Shown: in pieces, positions 21,119 through 33,780 of the stretch
Layout: every line of letters starts with the position of its first letter
Position numbering within the stretch: position 1 is the first letter of the stretch
The notes under the pieces: generated by a model
What the model was told of the DNA's origin: nothing
The model's input: only the letters and a program-made list of their open reading frames with translations
Databases searched by the model: none
Position numbers and translations under genes: made by a program
Origin: Microcyclospora pomicola
Lineage: Eukaryota; Ascomycota; Dothideomycetes; Capnodiales
DNA length: 64,000 nt
Direction: 5' to 3'
Assembly (NCBI GenBank): GCA_002786065.1
Contig: NHNY01000006.1
Span: 186,001-250,000, forward strand

Positions 21119-22676
21119 CTATTTCTTCGAAAAGAAAGACATAATATTGCCCTGTCCGGGTCTGCCTGCTTTCTTTGTCGCCGTCGCTGCAAGCCCTCCC
21201 GATTTTGGCGCGTTCGCTGCGGGCATGGTCTTGGCTTTCTTTGCCACGGGCTCGTCCTCGGAGAAGGACTCCCATGCCGCCTCTTCCTTCGTCACTGTAA
21301 ATGTACATACGTGTTAGTGATGCTTCTGTGGGAGAAACGGCATATGTTATAGTCCAGACTTACCAAGATACCCGTCCTCGTCCTTCACGGTCTTTTTCTT
21401 CATGATCCGGCGTCGGCCACGCCGTCGGCCATTCTCCACCGTGACGCTCTCCTTGGGCTCTTCCGCCGGTGGCTCCACGACTGTGTCGATCGCGTTGTTC
21501 TCTTCCTCCTCTGTCTCCGGCGCCGGCTCTTCCGCTGCGTCTTCCATCGGCTCGTCTTCCATCTCCATCATAGCCTGCAGGTCCGCCGCGCGCTCTTTCT
21601 TCGACTTGCCATCGCCGGTCGGGAGCTCGAGCTCGCTATCCTGTGCTGCGGAGTCAGCAGCGTCATCGTCTTCGTCGTCCGAGAAGCCGGTCATCGGCTC
21701 GTCTTCACGCTGTGAAGCCTCGACCGAGCTCTGCGACTCTTCCGCCTTCGTCTTAGCTTTAAGATTCCCTTTCGCGAACGACTTGAAGATGTCGGACGTC
21801 TGGCGCTTGTTCGTCGGCTTAATCGCTTTGCTCTTTTCGGACTCTGAGGCGGATGTCGCTGACGCAGGTCGTGATTCGGACGTGGTGGCTGGCTGGGGCT
21901 TGGCTACGGGTGCTGAGGGTTGCTTCGTTAAGGCGGGCGGAGGTTTTGTCTTGACTGCTGCGGACTTCACACTGGGGACTTGTGCTATCGTGGCGGGTGG
22001 AGCGCCATTTCGTCTTGTCCTCCGCTTCACGTTCGGATTCTGTATTGTGCCATACTGCTTCCACGTCTCCAGCGGGTCCTCCGAAGCATATGTAGCCGCG
22101 ATCTGACGATTGCACTCGGTAAGAACTTGCACATCGTTGAGTCGTGTTGCTTGCAGACTGTAGATATGGATTCCCGTGATTTGTTCGAAGGTCGCCTTGG
22201 CTTTCTCCAGATGCTCTTCCTTGACCAGCAACACCGACCGTACTGCTATCCGCTCCTGCTCCTCCGCTTCCTCACGCTTCGGCGCAGAGCTCCCTGGGAT
22301 CGGCGGACTACTCTGCATGATACTATCCCCGTCGTCCTGGCTGAAGGATCCATTGGTCTGGGACAGGGTCGTGGACCGTCTCGTGCCGGTGATGAGATAT
22401 GTTGCGTGCACAGTGCCGGGTTTTTTTGCGTTTTGCTTGGTGTGGAAATCGTAGAGCATCCTGTCTCAGTCTCAGTATATGCGGTATCGCTCGAGTATGA
22501 CCTGCCATACTGTTTGGCCAGATTGCAGTGGACTTTCAATGCTCGACTGAGCGAACGATAACTGATCTTCGAGGATGTTAGGCATTGACATGTAATTCGA
22601 TTTGATGCGGCTTCCTTACCAGCTGCTGCTCGTTGAGCACATTGATTGCCAGGTACTCTGTGTAGTCTTGCGCCAT
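21119..22676 (-). CDS. pol32: DNA polymerase delta subunit Pol32/Cdc27 (POLD3)
   Basis: This non-catalytic subunit links Pol3 and Pol31 to PCNA and supports lagging-strand, translesion and break-induced synthesis in the nucleus. Four exons splice in frame: 22676-22620, 22566-22511, 22460-21364 and 21294-21119, giving 461 residues. Introns are 53, 50 and 69 nt; the first carries a CTAAC branch site and uses an AAG acceptor. The N-terminal domain reads SYRSLSRALKVHCNLAKQ then MLYDFHTKQNAKKPG, the POLD3 signature that binds the B-subunit. The middle is Lys/Ser/Glu-rich and disordered, with acidic patches. The C-terminus ends in QGNIMSFF at residues 451-458, a textbook PCNA-interacting (PIP) box, just before SKK-stop. 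The first two exons are only 57 and 56 nt, so naive gene calls may lose the N-terminus. Confidence 0.93.
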
Positions 22677-22893
22677 CGTGGCGGTACGTTGTGGTGTGCA
22701 AAGGAAAAAGTACCACAAGCTCAATATTTGTGTCGACCAGGCGCGACGAAAGTGGGAGACGCGTAGAGTGGCAGTCTCGCGTTCGGTCTAGCGTCATACT
22801 CCACTCCACGTTTACGACTACACCTCCTGCTGTCAAATCCAATCAGCACCATAATCTAGCAAGACGAAATATAATATATCGCAGTGTACGAGA
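22677..22893. promoter_or_regulatory. Short shared divergent promoter, pol32 / TMEM42-like
   Basis: Only 217 bp separate the start codons of the minus-strand pol32 (22676) and the plus-strand TMEM42-like gene (22894). An AT-rich patch (AAATATAATATATCG) lies near 22,867-22,881, just upstream of the plus-strand start. Both genes must use elements here or in each other's 5' ends. No specific factor site is claimed. Confidence 0.6.
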
Positions 22894-23625
22894 ATGGCTA
22901 CTCAAGGTCGACCACAATGGCTGGTCTATGCCATCGCTTCTGGCGGCTGTGCTGCTCTCAATGGAGTCTTCGCCAAGCTGACCACCACAACCCTAACCAG
23001 CACCTGGGCGACCAGCATATCGCATTTCTTCGGCTACAACGAGTCGAGTGCTATCATCGAATTTCTCGTGAGAGGCGTAAGTGCATTATTCATGACAACT
23101 GTTGATGTCCCAAAAGTTGCAAGTGCTGATGCTCAAGCAGTTCTTCTTCCTGATGAACTTGGCCTTCAACGCTGTGATGTGGGGCCTTTTCACCCGCGCT
23201 CTCACACTCGCAAACAGCACGGTGCGTGTCAGCGTGATCAACACAAGTGCGAACTTCGGCCTCAGTGCTGTCCTTGGCGCTTTGATCTTCAGTGAGGGAC
23301 TTCCAGGTATGTGGCAAGATTGATCGTTCTGATGGTGGGAAACTATGCTTATCCGGTGACAGGTCTTTGGTGGCTTGGAGCAGCCATGCTGGTAGCTGGC
23401 TCGGTCATCATCGGCCGTCGTGAAGAGGGCAAGGATGTCGGTACTGCTGGAACGGCAGGAGCTGAGCCTGCGGTGGCTGTACCGCTGCAAGAGGGCTTCC
23501 GAGACGAGCCCGATGCGCCGCTCGATGGTGTCGAGACTACAGACGCAGACATTGTCAAAGACAGTGACGAGATAAAGCCGGTCTCGAAACAGGAGACTAA
23601 GACAGATGATGAAGATTCTGAATGA
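22894..23625 (+). CDS. TMEM42-like EamA/DMT-superfamily membrane protein
   Basis: A small multi-pass protein of the drug/metabolite transporter superfamily, similar in size and plan to animal TMEM42. Its substrate is unknown. Exons 22894-23076, 23141-23306 and 23363-23625 join in frame to 203 residues. The introns are 64 and 56 nt with clean GT-AG ends. Hydrophobic helices occur around residues 8-26 (WLVYAIASGGCAALNGVFAKL), 62-82 (FFFLMNLAFNAVMWGLFTRAL), 90-112 (VINTSANFGLSAVLGALIFSE) and 118-134 (LWWLGAAMLVAGSVIIG). The last 65 residues are a hydrophilic, acidic, presumably cytosolic tail. The gene is divergent from pol32 and converges on the tannase gene. Confidence 0.82.
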
Positions 23626-24026
23626 TAATTCCTCAATTGTTCTGGCACTTGGACCAGGCCGAATTTCACGGTACACTTCCGGACGCTCTATGTCCTGGCC
23701 TAGAACTCCGTCCAACGTGCATTCCTGCGGATCTACTCCCCTCAGCCGAGCCCCACATGAACTCGGCTACTACGCTCTACGCAATGATGCATGCTAACGT
23801 CTGCGGTTATGTCCTTGCAAAGTCGATATACAGGCAGAGAATGGTTTTCGTACGATATCTGAACATAATGCGCCTGACGAGCAATAAGGCGGAGTACTCA
23901 TCATTGGCATGTCCTTCACAATGCATGTTCGATGGAAAATACGCTACACAGGGTCATTACTTATTTACATCTTAGTGTCCAAGCATCTCTTGACGTCTTT
24001 CAAGCAGCCTTGTCAAGCAGCCTTTC
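23626..24026. other. Convergent 3' intergenic region
   Basis: These 401 bp lie between the stop codons of the TMEM42-like gene and the minus-strand tannase gene. They probably contain both 3' UTRs. No gene or structured element was seen. Confidence 0.5.
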
Positions 24027-25930
24027 CTACAACGAGGCCGCACGCAGAGGAGCAGGCACACCCGGGAAATCGACGAGCCAAGTGTCGATGCTAGACTGGT
24101 CGTAAACGCACTCAAACGTCGTGCCGTTGTGAGTCCATAGCGGACGCAGCGACCAGGCGCAGATCTGCGCGTTCTCACCTTGATTATCTCCAGCCAGATG
24201 TGTCGCATTGAGTGTCGCTGGCTCGACACCGTTCTCGACCCAGTCGATCATGACCTGAAGGTTTGTCTGGGGCCATGGGCCGTTTGCCTCCAGTGAATTC
24301 GTCCCACAGTGAGCAGCACCTGGCACGAGGAAGAGCTTGTACCACTCATTGAGAGCGGCGTTGCTGGCGTTGTAGCTGAGGTGGCCGTACATGGCTCTGC
24401 GGACTGCTTCGTGGTAGAGGACCGAAGAACCCGTGGGAATGGAGGAGTCGGATTCGCCGTGGTAGTGAAGTACCTTTCCGCCGTTCTGGTGGAAAGGCGT
24501 GAGGTCTGGCCATGTGGTTTGCAATGAATCAGAATACATTTGGTATCCTTGGATGATCCACTCTTTCAGCTGGTCATATGTGACCCCATCGAGTGTGCCG
24601 ATGTCAGAGGAGTCCTGTAGCTGCAGGTATCGTTTCACCCACTCGCCGCCCAGACTACTCACATCGAGGCCCCAGGTGTCGGTTGTGCTGTTATATGTCG
24701 TCGCAGCATCGTCGTAGGCAGAGGACATGGTGTAAGAAAGGTAAACACGTCGACCTTTGGAATCATGCAGACCAGCGAGGATTGTTTTGGCGACCTCGAC
24801 GGCTTCGGCAGAGATTGTTCCGTTTTGAGCTGGAGTGGTCGAAGAGCTTGACATATGTCTAGGCTTCATACCCCCCATACCTCCGCTAGATGCAGCGCAT
24901 GCGTAGGAAGACCCGATTGTCGAGCTCAGATTGAAGTGCTTCTGGCATAAGTCATTCCTTGACACCACACCATCGGTCTTGCCGTCCAGGCTATCGCAGG
25001 CGGCGATGGTCAGGTTAAGGATTGTGCTCAGTTCGCATGGTGGTGGGTAGTAGCCTACGGTCTTCTCGACAACGTTCGAAGTAAGGTGGTTAACCTGTTG
25101 GAACGAATACCGGAATGCCGGGGCACCGATGACGGCGCCGTCGTAAGCATCCGCAAATCGCTGGACTTGACTCCAACCTTCGCGTCCGCCTTCAGAGCAT
25201 CCTTGGTAGTACGTGTAGACTTTCGTAGTGTTGGCTTCGCTGTAGAAGCTGGCAGCATACGCTTTGCCCAGAACGGTCATCTCGCGGATTGATAGGTAGC
25301 CGAAGTTGTAGACAGAGTTCCAGTTCGATGAACCATTGGCGAGCGGAAACACGCTGTCCCAAGCATTGTTGAAACCGCCGAATCCTCCATCCGTCAGGCC
25401 AGAAACGGCGCCGTATGGAATACCTAGAGTGTCCTGATCAGCGGGAGTGCTTACAAGCATACAAGAGCACAGCTGCCCCTACCTCCAGCTACTGACGAAC
25501 TACCCGAGTTGATGGCAAGGCCGCCTCCTCCGGTAGCGAGAAATCGATTTTGGAACGCATCGGCAGTCGGGAACCAGTAGGTGACCTGCACCTGATCATC
25601 AACGCCGTCGTGAGAGTACGCAAATGTGACCGGGCTGGATTAGCGAGGTGAACCTGGAAATCTCATATACTGGGCTCCATTTACATTGCAGTAGTCGAAA
25701 GAGCCTGTATCCGGGTACATAACGCTGCCAGTAACGGAATAGTTGTAGGTCGCCGTCGCCGTCACCGACGACTCATCTATCGTGATACCTTGGTAGGCAT
25801 CGAGTGGGAGCTTAGCCTTAGCATGTTCGACTGTGCAAAGACTAGCGAGTGTCGAACTGTATGAGCTAGCTGCGCAAACAGAGATTGCACCAGCTAGCAC
25901 AAGCTCAATGGTACGGAGAAGATGCATCAT
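24027..25930 (-). pseudogene. Tannase/feruloyl esterase family gene with apparent in-frame stop
   Basis: The family hydrolyses ester bonds of gallate or ferulate in plant polyphenols and cell walls; members are secreted serine esterases. The start at 25930 (MMHLLRTIELVLAGAISVCA) gives a signal peptide. The nucleophile motif GCSEGGREG has its Ser codon at 25194-25196. An acid-side motif HYHGESDSSIP and the GAAHCGTNS histidine-cysteine motif follow, so the CS-D-HC triad is present. A 59-nt intron at 25434-25492 joins INSGSSS to DTLGIPYG in frame. Between the conserved FDYCNV and VTFAYSHDG, the frame holds about 17 extra codons including a TAA at 25640-25642. A 50-nt GT-AG candidate there (GTAAAT...TCCAG) would remove the stop but shift the frame. 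So the gene is either inactivated or spliced in a way I cannot see. The catalytic half is otherwise intact. An LTR element sits about 240 bp upstream. Confidence 0.75.
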
Positions 25931-26166
25931 GAATCCAGGAGCGTCGACAGCGAGGATGTGAAAGTACGGCTTGCTCGTCGCGGGCTGTCCTACAGCGCCA
26001 ATATATACACATAGCCGACATCCTCAATGACGCATTGTCTAACGGATCAATCTTCTCGCGGACATACCTGGTGTTCCAGACTTGTGATGAAGTGGTTCCA
26101 TTGGCAGCGCATTCGGCCAAATACAGTTGCCGACGCGTCACTTCCGCGCGTCAAGCATGCGCCGGG

Positions 26167-26170
26167 CCGC
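26167..26170. repeat. Target-site duplication, left copy (CCGC)
   Basis: CCGC immediately precedes the left LTR and reappears at 36572-36575 directly after the right LTR. A 4-bp duplication is within the range made by Ty3/Gypsy integrases. Four bases alone are weak evidence, but the position at both LTR edges is exact. Confidence 0.7.
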
Positions 26171-26271
26171 TGTTGGCCTCAGGCCACTTTGGCCCGTGCG
26201 TCTTGGCACGTAGGTCTTCTTCCTCCCTGCAGCTAGATAGTTTGTATCACATCATCGATCCACACACCACA
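26171..26271 (+). repeat. Left LTR, 101 bp
   Basis: Starts TGTTGGCCTC and ends ACACACCACA. By eye it is identical base for base to 36471-36571. It contains a GGCCTCAGGCC interrupted palindrome and a CGTGC...GCACG inverted pair. It is far shorter than the usual few hundred bases of fungal Ty3/Gypsy LTRs. Confidence 0.9.
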
Positions 26272-26273
26272 TC

Positions 26274-26290
26274 TGGGGGTCCACCGCTCT
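26274..26290 (+). other. Primer-binding-like site next to the left LTR
   Basis: The sequence TGGGGGTCCACCGC begins two bases after the left LTR. TGG at this position is expected for pairing with the CCA end of a tRNA primer. I cannot name the tRNA. Confidence 0.5.
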
Positions 26291-26949
26291 ACTTCTTTCT
26301 TTAGGCGCAATTGTGGTCATTGTTAGCCTCTTGCTGTCCTACGGATTTACCACTGCTGAGAATCACCACTAGGCGAAGCTTTTCAACCTTCTTTCTGACC
26401 GCTAGTGGCTTTTGTAGGCTACTGCACACTTTGCAGCTTTTGCTACCGTACGATTCGTTCACATTAACCTCACGACGATTACGACTGGTTTGACTACCTC
26501 CTGCTTATCAGGATCTTCACTTCTAGGCTTGTAGCGCCATCTTCTTCACGACTGTCTACGACCTTTTACGACTCTTCACGCTATGTTTACGGCACTTTAC
26601 GCTCTTTCCTCGAGAGGTCCTTGTTACGGCAGGTAGGAGTCCTCGTTACTACCTCTTACGGGGTATAACTAGCTACCTTTTTAAGGTGTGCTCGGTGGGT
26701 GATAAAGGGTTCCTGCTAGCTAAGACTCCGCCTTTCTTCGACCTGCGATTTGATATCGTTGTGGTTCACTAACATTACACCAACTTTGAGAAAACGACTC
26801 CCTGCTTCAACGCTTACGACAGCTCCACTTTCACGCATAACAGTGCTACTAACCTTTCGACATTACGTTAAATTCCAACCTTTCGACATTACGTCAAACT
26901 AACGCTTTTACAGACATTAAGCACTTTGCTTACTATTACCATTTCCTCA

Positions 26950-28800
26950 CAATGGCTACGACGACAGTAGTAGCAGAGTTTGCCTCCCGTATCCCCGTCC
27001 TACGTACTAGTAGCGATAGGCGCGTATATTTAGGCAAAGACTACGACACTAGAGCACACTCCGCTCCTCTTCCTTATACAGAGAAGAAAGATAGCTCTAA
27101 AGCAGACTCACACAATACCATTAACGTAGCAGCTCTACTGTAGGAAGAACGTAGGCGTTCTGCCGCTACAACTATAACAGCTAAAGAGCAGGACCCTCGC
27201 CTATATCCTTACATTACAGAGCTTCACTATTCTCGTAGAGTGTCCCCACGCCAACTCCTACCACAGCACTTACGACAGCACATTCTACCGCAGTATGTGC
27301 CACCTACTAAAGCGTCTAGGTCGACTGTTTATAGAGCACCTCTAGGGTTGCACTACTAGGGGCAAGGTCGGCCCAGTCGCCTTGACAGGTCCCCGGGGCC
27401 AGGTTCATCTGTCTCCTAGGCCCGCTCACACATGTCGCGCCCTGGCAGCACGTTTAACCGCATTATAGCATAAGGAAATCAGCCTGCACTTCTACGCTAG
27501 AAACCGGCGTTTACACCCTACGTAGCGAACATAAGAGGCTACGGACTGAGGGCTCTAGCAGCCTTTCTGCTACCCCGTAAACCTTCGCCGGTATTTAAGG
27601 CTCCTGTCTACGTTCCTACGGCAGCACTAGAACGCTATGACTCGTTCATTTACGACGACGCCGACGTTTTGCGCACACGCTTTAACAAGCCGTTGCGACA
27701 GGAAATCCCGAAACGCTAGCGCAACGACGAGTCCGACTTTATCCATTATGTAGGCGACTACCCTAACTACCTACCTAGTAGACATAGGAGATCTACCTTT
27801 TAGTCAGCTGTACGGCAGAACCTTCCTAAGCGTCGTCCTATAAATGCTTCGCTGTTCTTAGCTCCGACGTTCGGGGGCACAAGGAATAAAAACATCAAGC
27901 GTTAGTTCGAAGCTTGCTGCTACACCTAGGACGTGGCCTACGTTAGGGATAATACACTCTCTGCAAGTGACCACGACCGGGCCTTTGCACAGTTCCTATA
28001 TACTAAGCTCTCTAGGGAGGCGAAACGCTATGCCGACCGCCTCGATAACAGCGTAATGCTGTCGGGCGTTACTCTGTACAGCCAACTAAGCATTCGTTTC
28101 CCTCGTCTCGACTAGTGTGACTTACGTAAGCAGGACCATTACGACATAAACAACCTTAAGCAAGGAAAGCGAACCATCGAAGAATATGCTGAAGCTGCGC
28201 GTAAGATCATCCGTCGTCAACCTAACTAGGAGTTCGAGGTTGGCGAGTATTTTACAGGCAGCCTTAATGATGAACGTCTGTAAGACACTCTCGCTGCTCG
28301 GGTCGTAGGACGCGATATACCATTCGAAGAAGTCGTACACACACTGCGAAGCTTGTTGAGGATTCGTCACACTACTCACTATGCCACTAACGACGCCGAG
28401 CGCTTCGAGAGCCAACTGGCGTCTCTTAACCCTAACAGAGCTATAGAAATGCGTATTATAGGCAGGATCTTCGGTATAGATAGCAAAGGTCTAGCTGAAC
28501 TTATAGCTGCTACACACTAGGGCTAGAGCGCACCGGCTTAAAGGTCAGGCACAAGACGACGGCCTGCCGAAACCGCTTCCGACAGGAAGCCTTTAGAAGA
28601 GTCCCAGCCTAGGGCTATGCCAGCAGCTACAGCTAGCCACTAGACTAGCGAGGCTACTGCTAGCTAGGGCTTGAACATTTAGCAGGCCAAGTGTTTCGGC
28701 TGTGGCGAGCTAGGCCACACGAAGGTACACTGCCAGAATAAAGATCACTAGCTCCCTAAAACTAAGCAGAAAGCACTGTACAACGAGTAGAAGTCCGTAA
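26950..28800 (+). other. gag remnant of the LTR element
   Basis: Follows a leader of about 680 bp. Capsid-like helical coding sequence lies around 27,900-28,420. A CCHC zinc knuckle (CFGCGELGHTKVHC) is readable near 28,690-28,733, the nucleocapsid signature of Gag. Broken. Confidence 0.75.
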
Positions 28801-29369
28801 TAGGTAGGCGCACCAACGTTACGGCGGCAGCTGCTGACGATGACATAGCTGAGGATAGGGAATACTTTGACAGTTGGCATGTTGCCGACAACTAGGAAAT
28901 CAATGCTGTCCACGTTAGTGACACTAACGCCGACATCAACGAATACAACGTAAAGCGCGGTAAAGGACCCCTAGGACAACGCTACGGCGTCGATACCGAC
29001 GCCGGTGGCGCGACTCACTAGAAATTTACCCTCGATCCTAAGTTCCGCGACTATGAGGAGAACTCTTACCACATCAAAGCCCTACAGAACAGACGAGGGC
29101 TCGACGTGGTCGAAATGCTTAGAAACGCGGAGATAAAGGTTCCCTTCTAGCAACTGCTTGACATGAGCGGCAGCGCTCGTCAGCAACTCGCAAACGCACT
29201 GACGTACGACTTGACTCAGTCGAAGAAGCGCCCCGCCGCCAGTCAACACCCGGATCTTAACCCCCGCGCTGCTACGGCAGGGATCTAACGCCTAGAACCG
29301 GCTTTAGTCTTGCTGCCAGCTGATAAGGAAGAGCTAGCCGTCGACACTTAGCTCACTTCACTAGATGTG

Positions 29370-32300
29370 GGCATGTTTTTACTCGTACTCTCGTGCATCG
29401 ATGTTTCAGCTGTAGACGCGAAGCCCGACTCGAATGGTCCGGAAATGCGCATAGTCTTCTACACTAAGGCGTCTATCCCTCGCGCTTCGAACGAGAAGCC
29501 TTTACACATCTTGCGAGCACTAGTCGATGGCGGCGCAGGTGTGGATATAGTATCCGACCAGGTGGTGTAGGAACTAAAGTTGCCCGTATACATTGCTGAC
29601 CGATCTGTCCGTGCCACGATTGCGAACGGCCAGCAGATCATGCTTAACGACTACGTGAAGTTCCCGCTTACGGTAGGCGGTGTCACACGCTAGATAAAAG
29701 CTTTTGTGTCTAAGTTCAACACTTCCTAGACACTACTTCTTAGTCGAGTTTGGTGCGCCGACAATAGAGTGTTCGGCGACTACGCCAGGGATTCGTATTT
29801 GATCACAGATCACGCTGGCCAGCTCAGGCCACTCGCGAATACATATGAGAAGGCTAAACCGACAGCGGCGCCGCCACGAGCAGTCACCTTCGACCCGATC
29901 TCGAAATCTGCAACCGAACTGCCGTACTAAGATCCGAAGCAGCCGACTGCGCATTATACTCCCACGATTCCTGCAGCTATCAAAACCGGGCAGCCGGCCA
30001 CGAAGCAGCTAACCTTTTCACGCCCCGTTGTCGCATTAGTGCCGACCTTGTCGATTATAGATGCTAACGTAGCGCTTGCGAACATAAGCGCTAGGAAAGA
30101 CGTAGACTCTATAGGTTTTGGGTTCAGGAGCACGGAAGATATAGGAAAAGCGAGAGGCCGTTAAAGGATCCCACCTTTAACGACCGCAACGGCAGGGGAT
30201 CTTATAACCTTAGCGATAATAGCCTTACCTTTGAGTACACCAATATCGTTACTGAGTACTGCAGCTCCTAAGATCATGTGTCTAAACCTATTAATATGAA
30301 ACGGCTACATCAAGCCGACGTTCAAGTTCTGCCGACAGCGGGAACACCTGCCGTAACCTCTATAGCAGCGCTGGTTTCGATTAGCGAGATCACTGACGGC
30401 ACTGAAGCCGAACTGAACTGGATGTCTGCCGAAGATCGAGAGTTCTCGACACAATTAGGGTTTCCTACCACACGGCGCCCTACATAGTACAGGCGCAAAA
30501 TGTTGGAAGTCCACGACGGCTTAGACGATGTTTACGAAAAAGCATTCGGGGAGTTCCCTAACATCCTTAGCTTAATAGCCGACACGCGGGAAAAGAGACG
30601 CCTCGCAATGGCATTGCTCCTTACCTAGCGTAGCGTCTTCGTTAAGGAAGTCCGGCATATGCAGGCGACAGACTTAGCTATATATACTATCCCTACTATA
30701 GGCGGACCGCCACCCCGTCCAGCGAAACCCTCGCTATACACTGCGGAGGAAATCGCATTTCAGAAGGAGATGCTTCCGAAACTGAGGGAAGCGCAGATTG
30801 TCTTAGAGTGCGCGTCTAGCTAGTGCGCTAAAACCAAGTTCGTACGCAAAGTCTCGGGGTTGCTTAGAATGATACACCCCTAGATCGCCCTTAACGCTAG
30901 GACAATTAAGGCCAATTATCCTATGAAAAGAATTGAACCGATTCTCTATAGCGTAGCGCTAGCGAAGAATAAGGTTCTTTGCAAGACGGATGCCTCCAAC
31001 GGATACTAGGCGGTTCTATTGAGCAAGCGCGACGACTACAAAACAGCCTTTTACACTATCATAGGTCAGTTCAAGTATTTACGTATAGGCCAGGGTCTGA
31101 CAGGAGCATGCGGCACGTATACACGACTTAAAGACATAGTTATAGGAGCGATACCCGCCCCTTATTCAGAGCCTGCACTCGAAGATGTTATGGACGAGGC
31201 TTAGTACTAGTTCTTTATAGACGACGACGTAATAGGCTATAAAGACTTCGACAGCACAGTGCGGTTCCTACATAAGTTCTACTTTCCTCGATTAGCATAG
31301 GCTAAGCTCTCACTTTCACTAGATAAATGCGTGTTCTTCGCTAACTAGATCTCTATTCTCGGCCATAATCGAACCCCCCATAGTATCCGCCCCGCCGCCG
31401 ACCGTCTGGCCGCCTTTCGGGAATGGCCAGACCCTCAAACTCCCGAGGAGCTCAAACGGTTCACAGACCAGTTGCCGTAGGTTCGCTAGTTTATACCCGG
31501 CCGCACTGATCGAGTGCTTATTATAGAAAGAGCTGTGCAGAAAGAGAAGGTTAAGGGTACGAAAGAGTAGAGGATTGTCGGATTTTGCTAGGGTGAAGAC
31601 TAGCGGCAGGCGTTTCGGGAGATTAAGAGATTGGTTTGTGACACTGTGTGTTCGTCCGGTGACCCAGAACTGCAGTAGCACTTAGCTACAGATGCTTCTT
31701 TAACAGGAGCTGGTAGATGCCTGTTCTAGCTGCCACGGCAGGGCCCTAGCACTTTGGCACAAATAGATGGTTCGGACCTTATTGGTGTCGTCATGTTCAT
31801 GAGCTACAAGTTCACTACGGCAGAAAAGAACTACCACACGACCGAGCGTGAGGCCCTAGCGTTGCTGAAATGCCTGAACGAGGTTGCTTAGCTAGTACGC
31901 GGACACAAATACCCTGTCGTTGCGTACACTGACCACCGCGCACTTACCTCCATCATAACGGGAGACCACTCTAACTCTCGCATTATACGTTGGCAGTTGT
32001 AGTTCCAAGAATTTAACCTCTAGGTTCAGCATATGCTAGGGAAGGACAACGTGATTGCCGACGGACTGTCTAGGCTTCACTGTACACCTACATATCACAT
32101 AGGCAATAGACCACTAGAACGTACACTGCACGCTATAGCAGCAGACGTAGGCCTAGCTGCGACAAGGCTTGCGGCAGAAAACGAGATCATGCGCAATGTC
32201 GAACTAGAGGATGTATTAAGCGACAACGATCGGCGAGTTTGGACCCGCTAGCTTCACGACGAATAGTACCGCGATCTATTGCTGTATAAACTCACCGGAA

Positions 32301-33780
32301 TCGTACCCTCGGTAGGAATACTTGCACGCAGCTACACGCGCCTCGTTAGGTTCATCGCACGGTCATTGGTACTGACCACGTCCGACGAGTTCAAGTCGGC
32401 AACAATAGCATCACCCGACAGCGATACTGCCGTTGCGGAACGCCTAGCAAGGTTGCTGTTCCGCGAGAGGGACGGCCGCCTCAGCAAATGCATCTTTCGC
32501 AAAGACGTGACTGAAACTGTTTTCTAGCTCCACGACCTTCACGGTCACTTCGCTGCTCAATTAACATTGCGCAATGCGCTAGGCAGGTTTTATTAGCTAA
32601 CTCGGGCAGCGGACATTGCGAAATACTGCACTTCATGCCCGAACTGCCAGTTTTTGGGGCCACTTCACCCGAACAGAGGCTTACTTCCGATCCTCGCTAT
32701 CAGGCCGTTCGACATATTCGGCATAGACTTTATTAGGCCGATCACACCGAAGGGGAAGAACGGAGAGTCCTATATCCTAATAGGTGTGGACTATGCTACT
32801 AGGTTCCTATTCGCAAAGCCTTTAATAGCGGCTACGGCAGCAAACGTGCTAAACTTCCTTATAGGTAGCGTGGTCGCCACCTTTAGATGGCCGCGAGCGA
32901 TTTACAGCGACAACGGATCCTACTTCACGGCTAAGGCGGTATCTAACGTTCTAGACGTAGCAGGCGTTTACCACTTCTTCGCGCCCGTTTCATACCCCTC
33001 CTTAGTCGGCCTCGCTAAGCGCTTAGTCTAACTCGTCCTAGCCGCTCTACGGCACAAGCTGTAGGGCGATCCGGCAGCACTGTGGGACTGGCCAAGTTGG
33101 CTGCTAGAATGCGTGTTCGCTTTGAACTCTCGCTGGATCAAACATTCCGGGGGTTTTACACCGTACGAGCTACTGTTAGGATGTCAACCACATCTGTCGC
33201 AAGCGCATCTAACAGTAGAGGACGAGCTTCGGATGTCTACGATTGCTACGGAATTGCAAAGGGACCTAGCATTGTTGGAGCCGAAAGACTAGCAGACCGC
33301 GATAATGGAACGCCTCGCACAGCTAGATAAGATAAGGCTTCGCAACCTGAACTACCGCATTAAGACCTACATAGCTACGGCGGCCGATTCCTCCTGCTGT
33401 TAGGAGACTCTACAGCAAGGCGACGCGGTTCTTATTCGCCGGCTAGGACAAGACAACTAGCATAGCCACAAGCTCGAGCCGAGATAGGATGGACCTTTTA
33501 TCCTCGATTCGATCACGAAGAATAGCTAGAGCGGTTACGTTGTACCTCTTATAGAGGAAGTAGCGGCAAAGCGATACTATTTGAACGACATAAAGCGTTT
33601 CGTGATCCGGGGCGATATTTCAGCCAGAATCGCTAGTTACAATAGGCGCGTTAAGCAGATCTTAGGGGAACTTAACAACGCACACAAGACAAGGAAGGCA
33701 ACTAATGCCGAGCGTGCAGCTGCAGGATCCCTGCCGTTGCTACCCCTAGACTATCGAGGCGAGAAAACGGCTGATTAAGA
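29370..33780 (+). other. pol remnant: protease-like, RT, RNase H, integrase
   Basis: A retropepsin-like stretch (ALVDGGAGVDIVSD) is near 29,520. Reverse transcriptase lies around 30,850-31,400, with an IDD catalytic block. RNase H lies around 31,680-32,090 (ATDASLTGAG; TEREALALL; YTDHRAL). Integrase lies around 32,520-33,450, with a Cys-pair zinc region (CTSCPNC) and core segments IFGIDFI and AIYSDNGSYF. This order places the element in Ty3/Gypsy. No chromodomain was recognised. Broken throughout. Confidence 0.85.

Noticed and set aside
25641-25690. 50-nt GT-AG intron in the tannase gene
   Set aside because: It has the right size and ends, but removing it puts the conserved downstream sequence out of frame.
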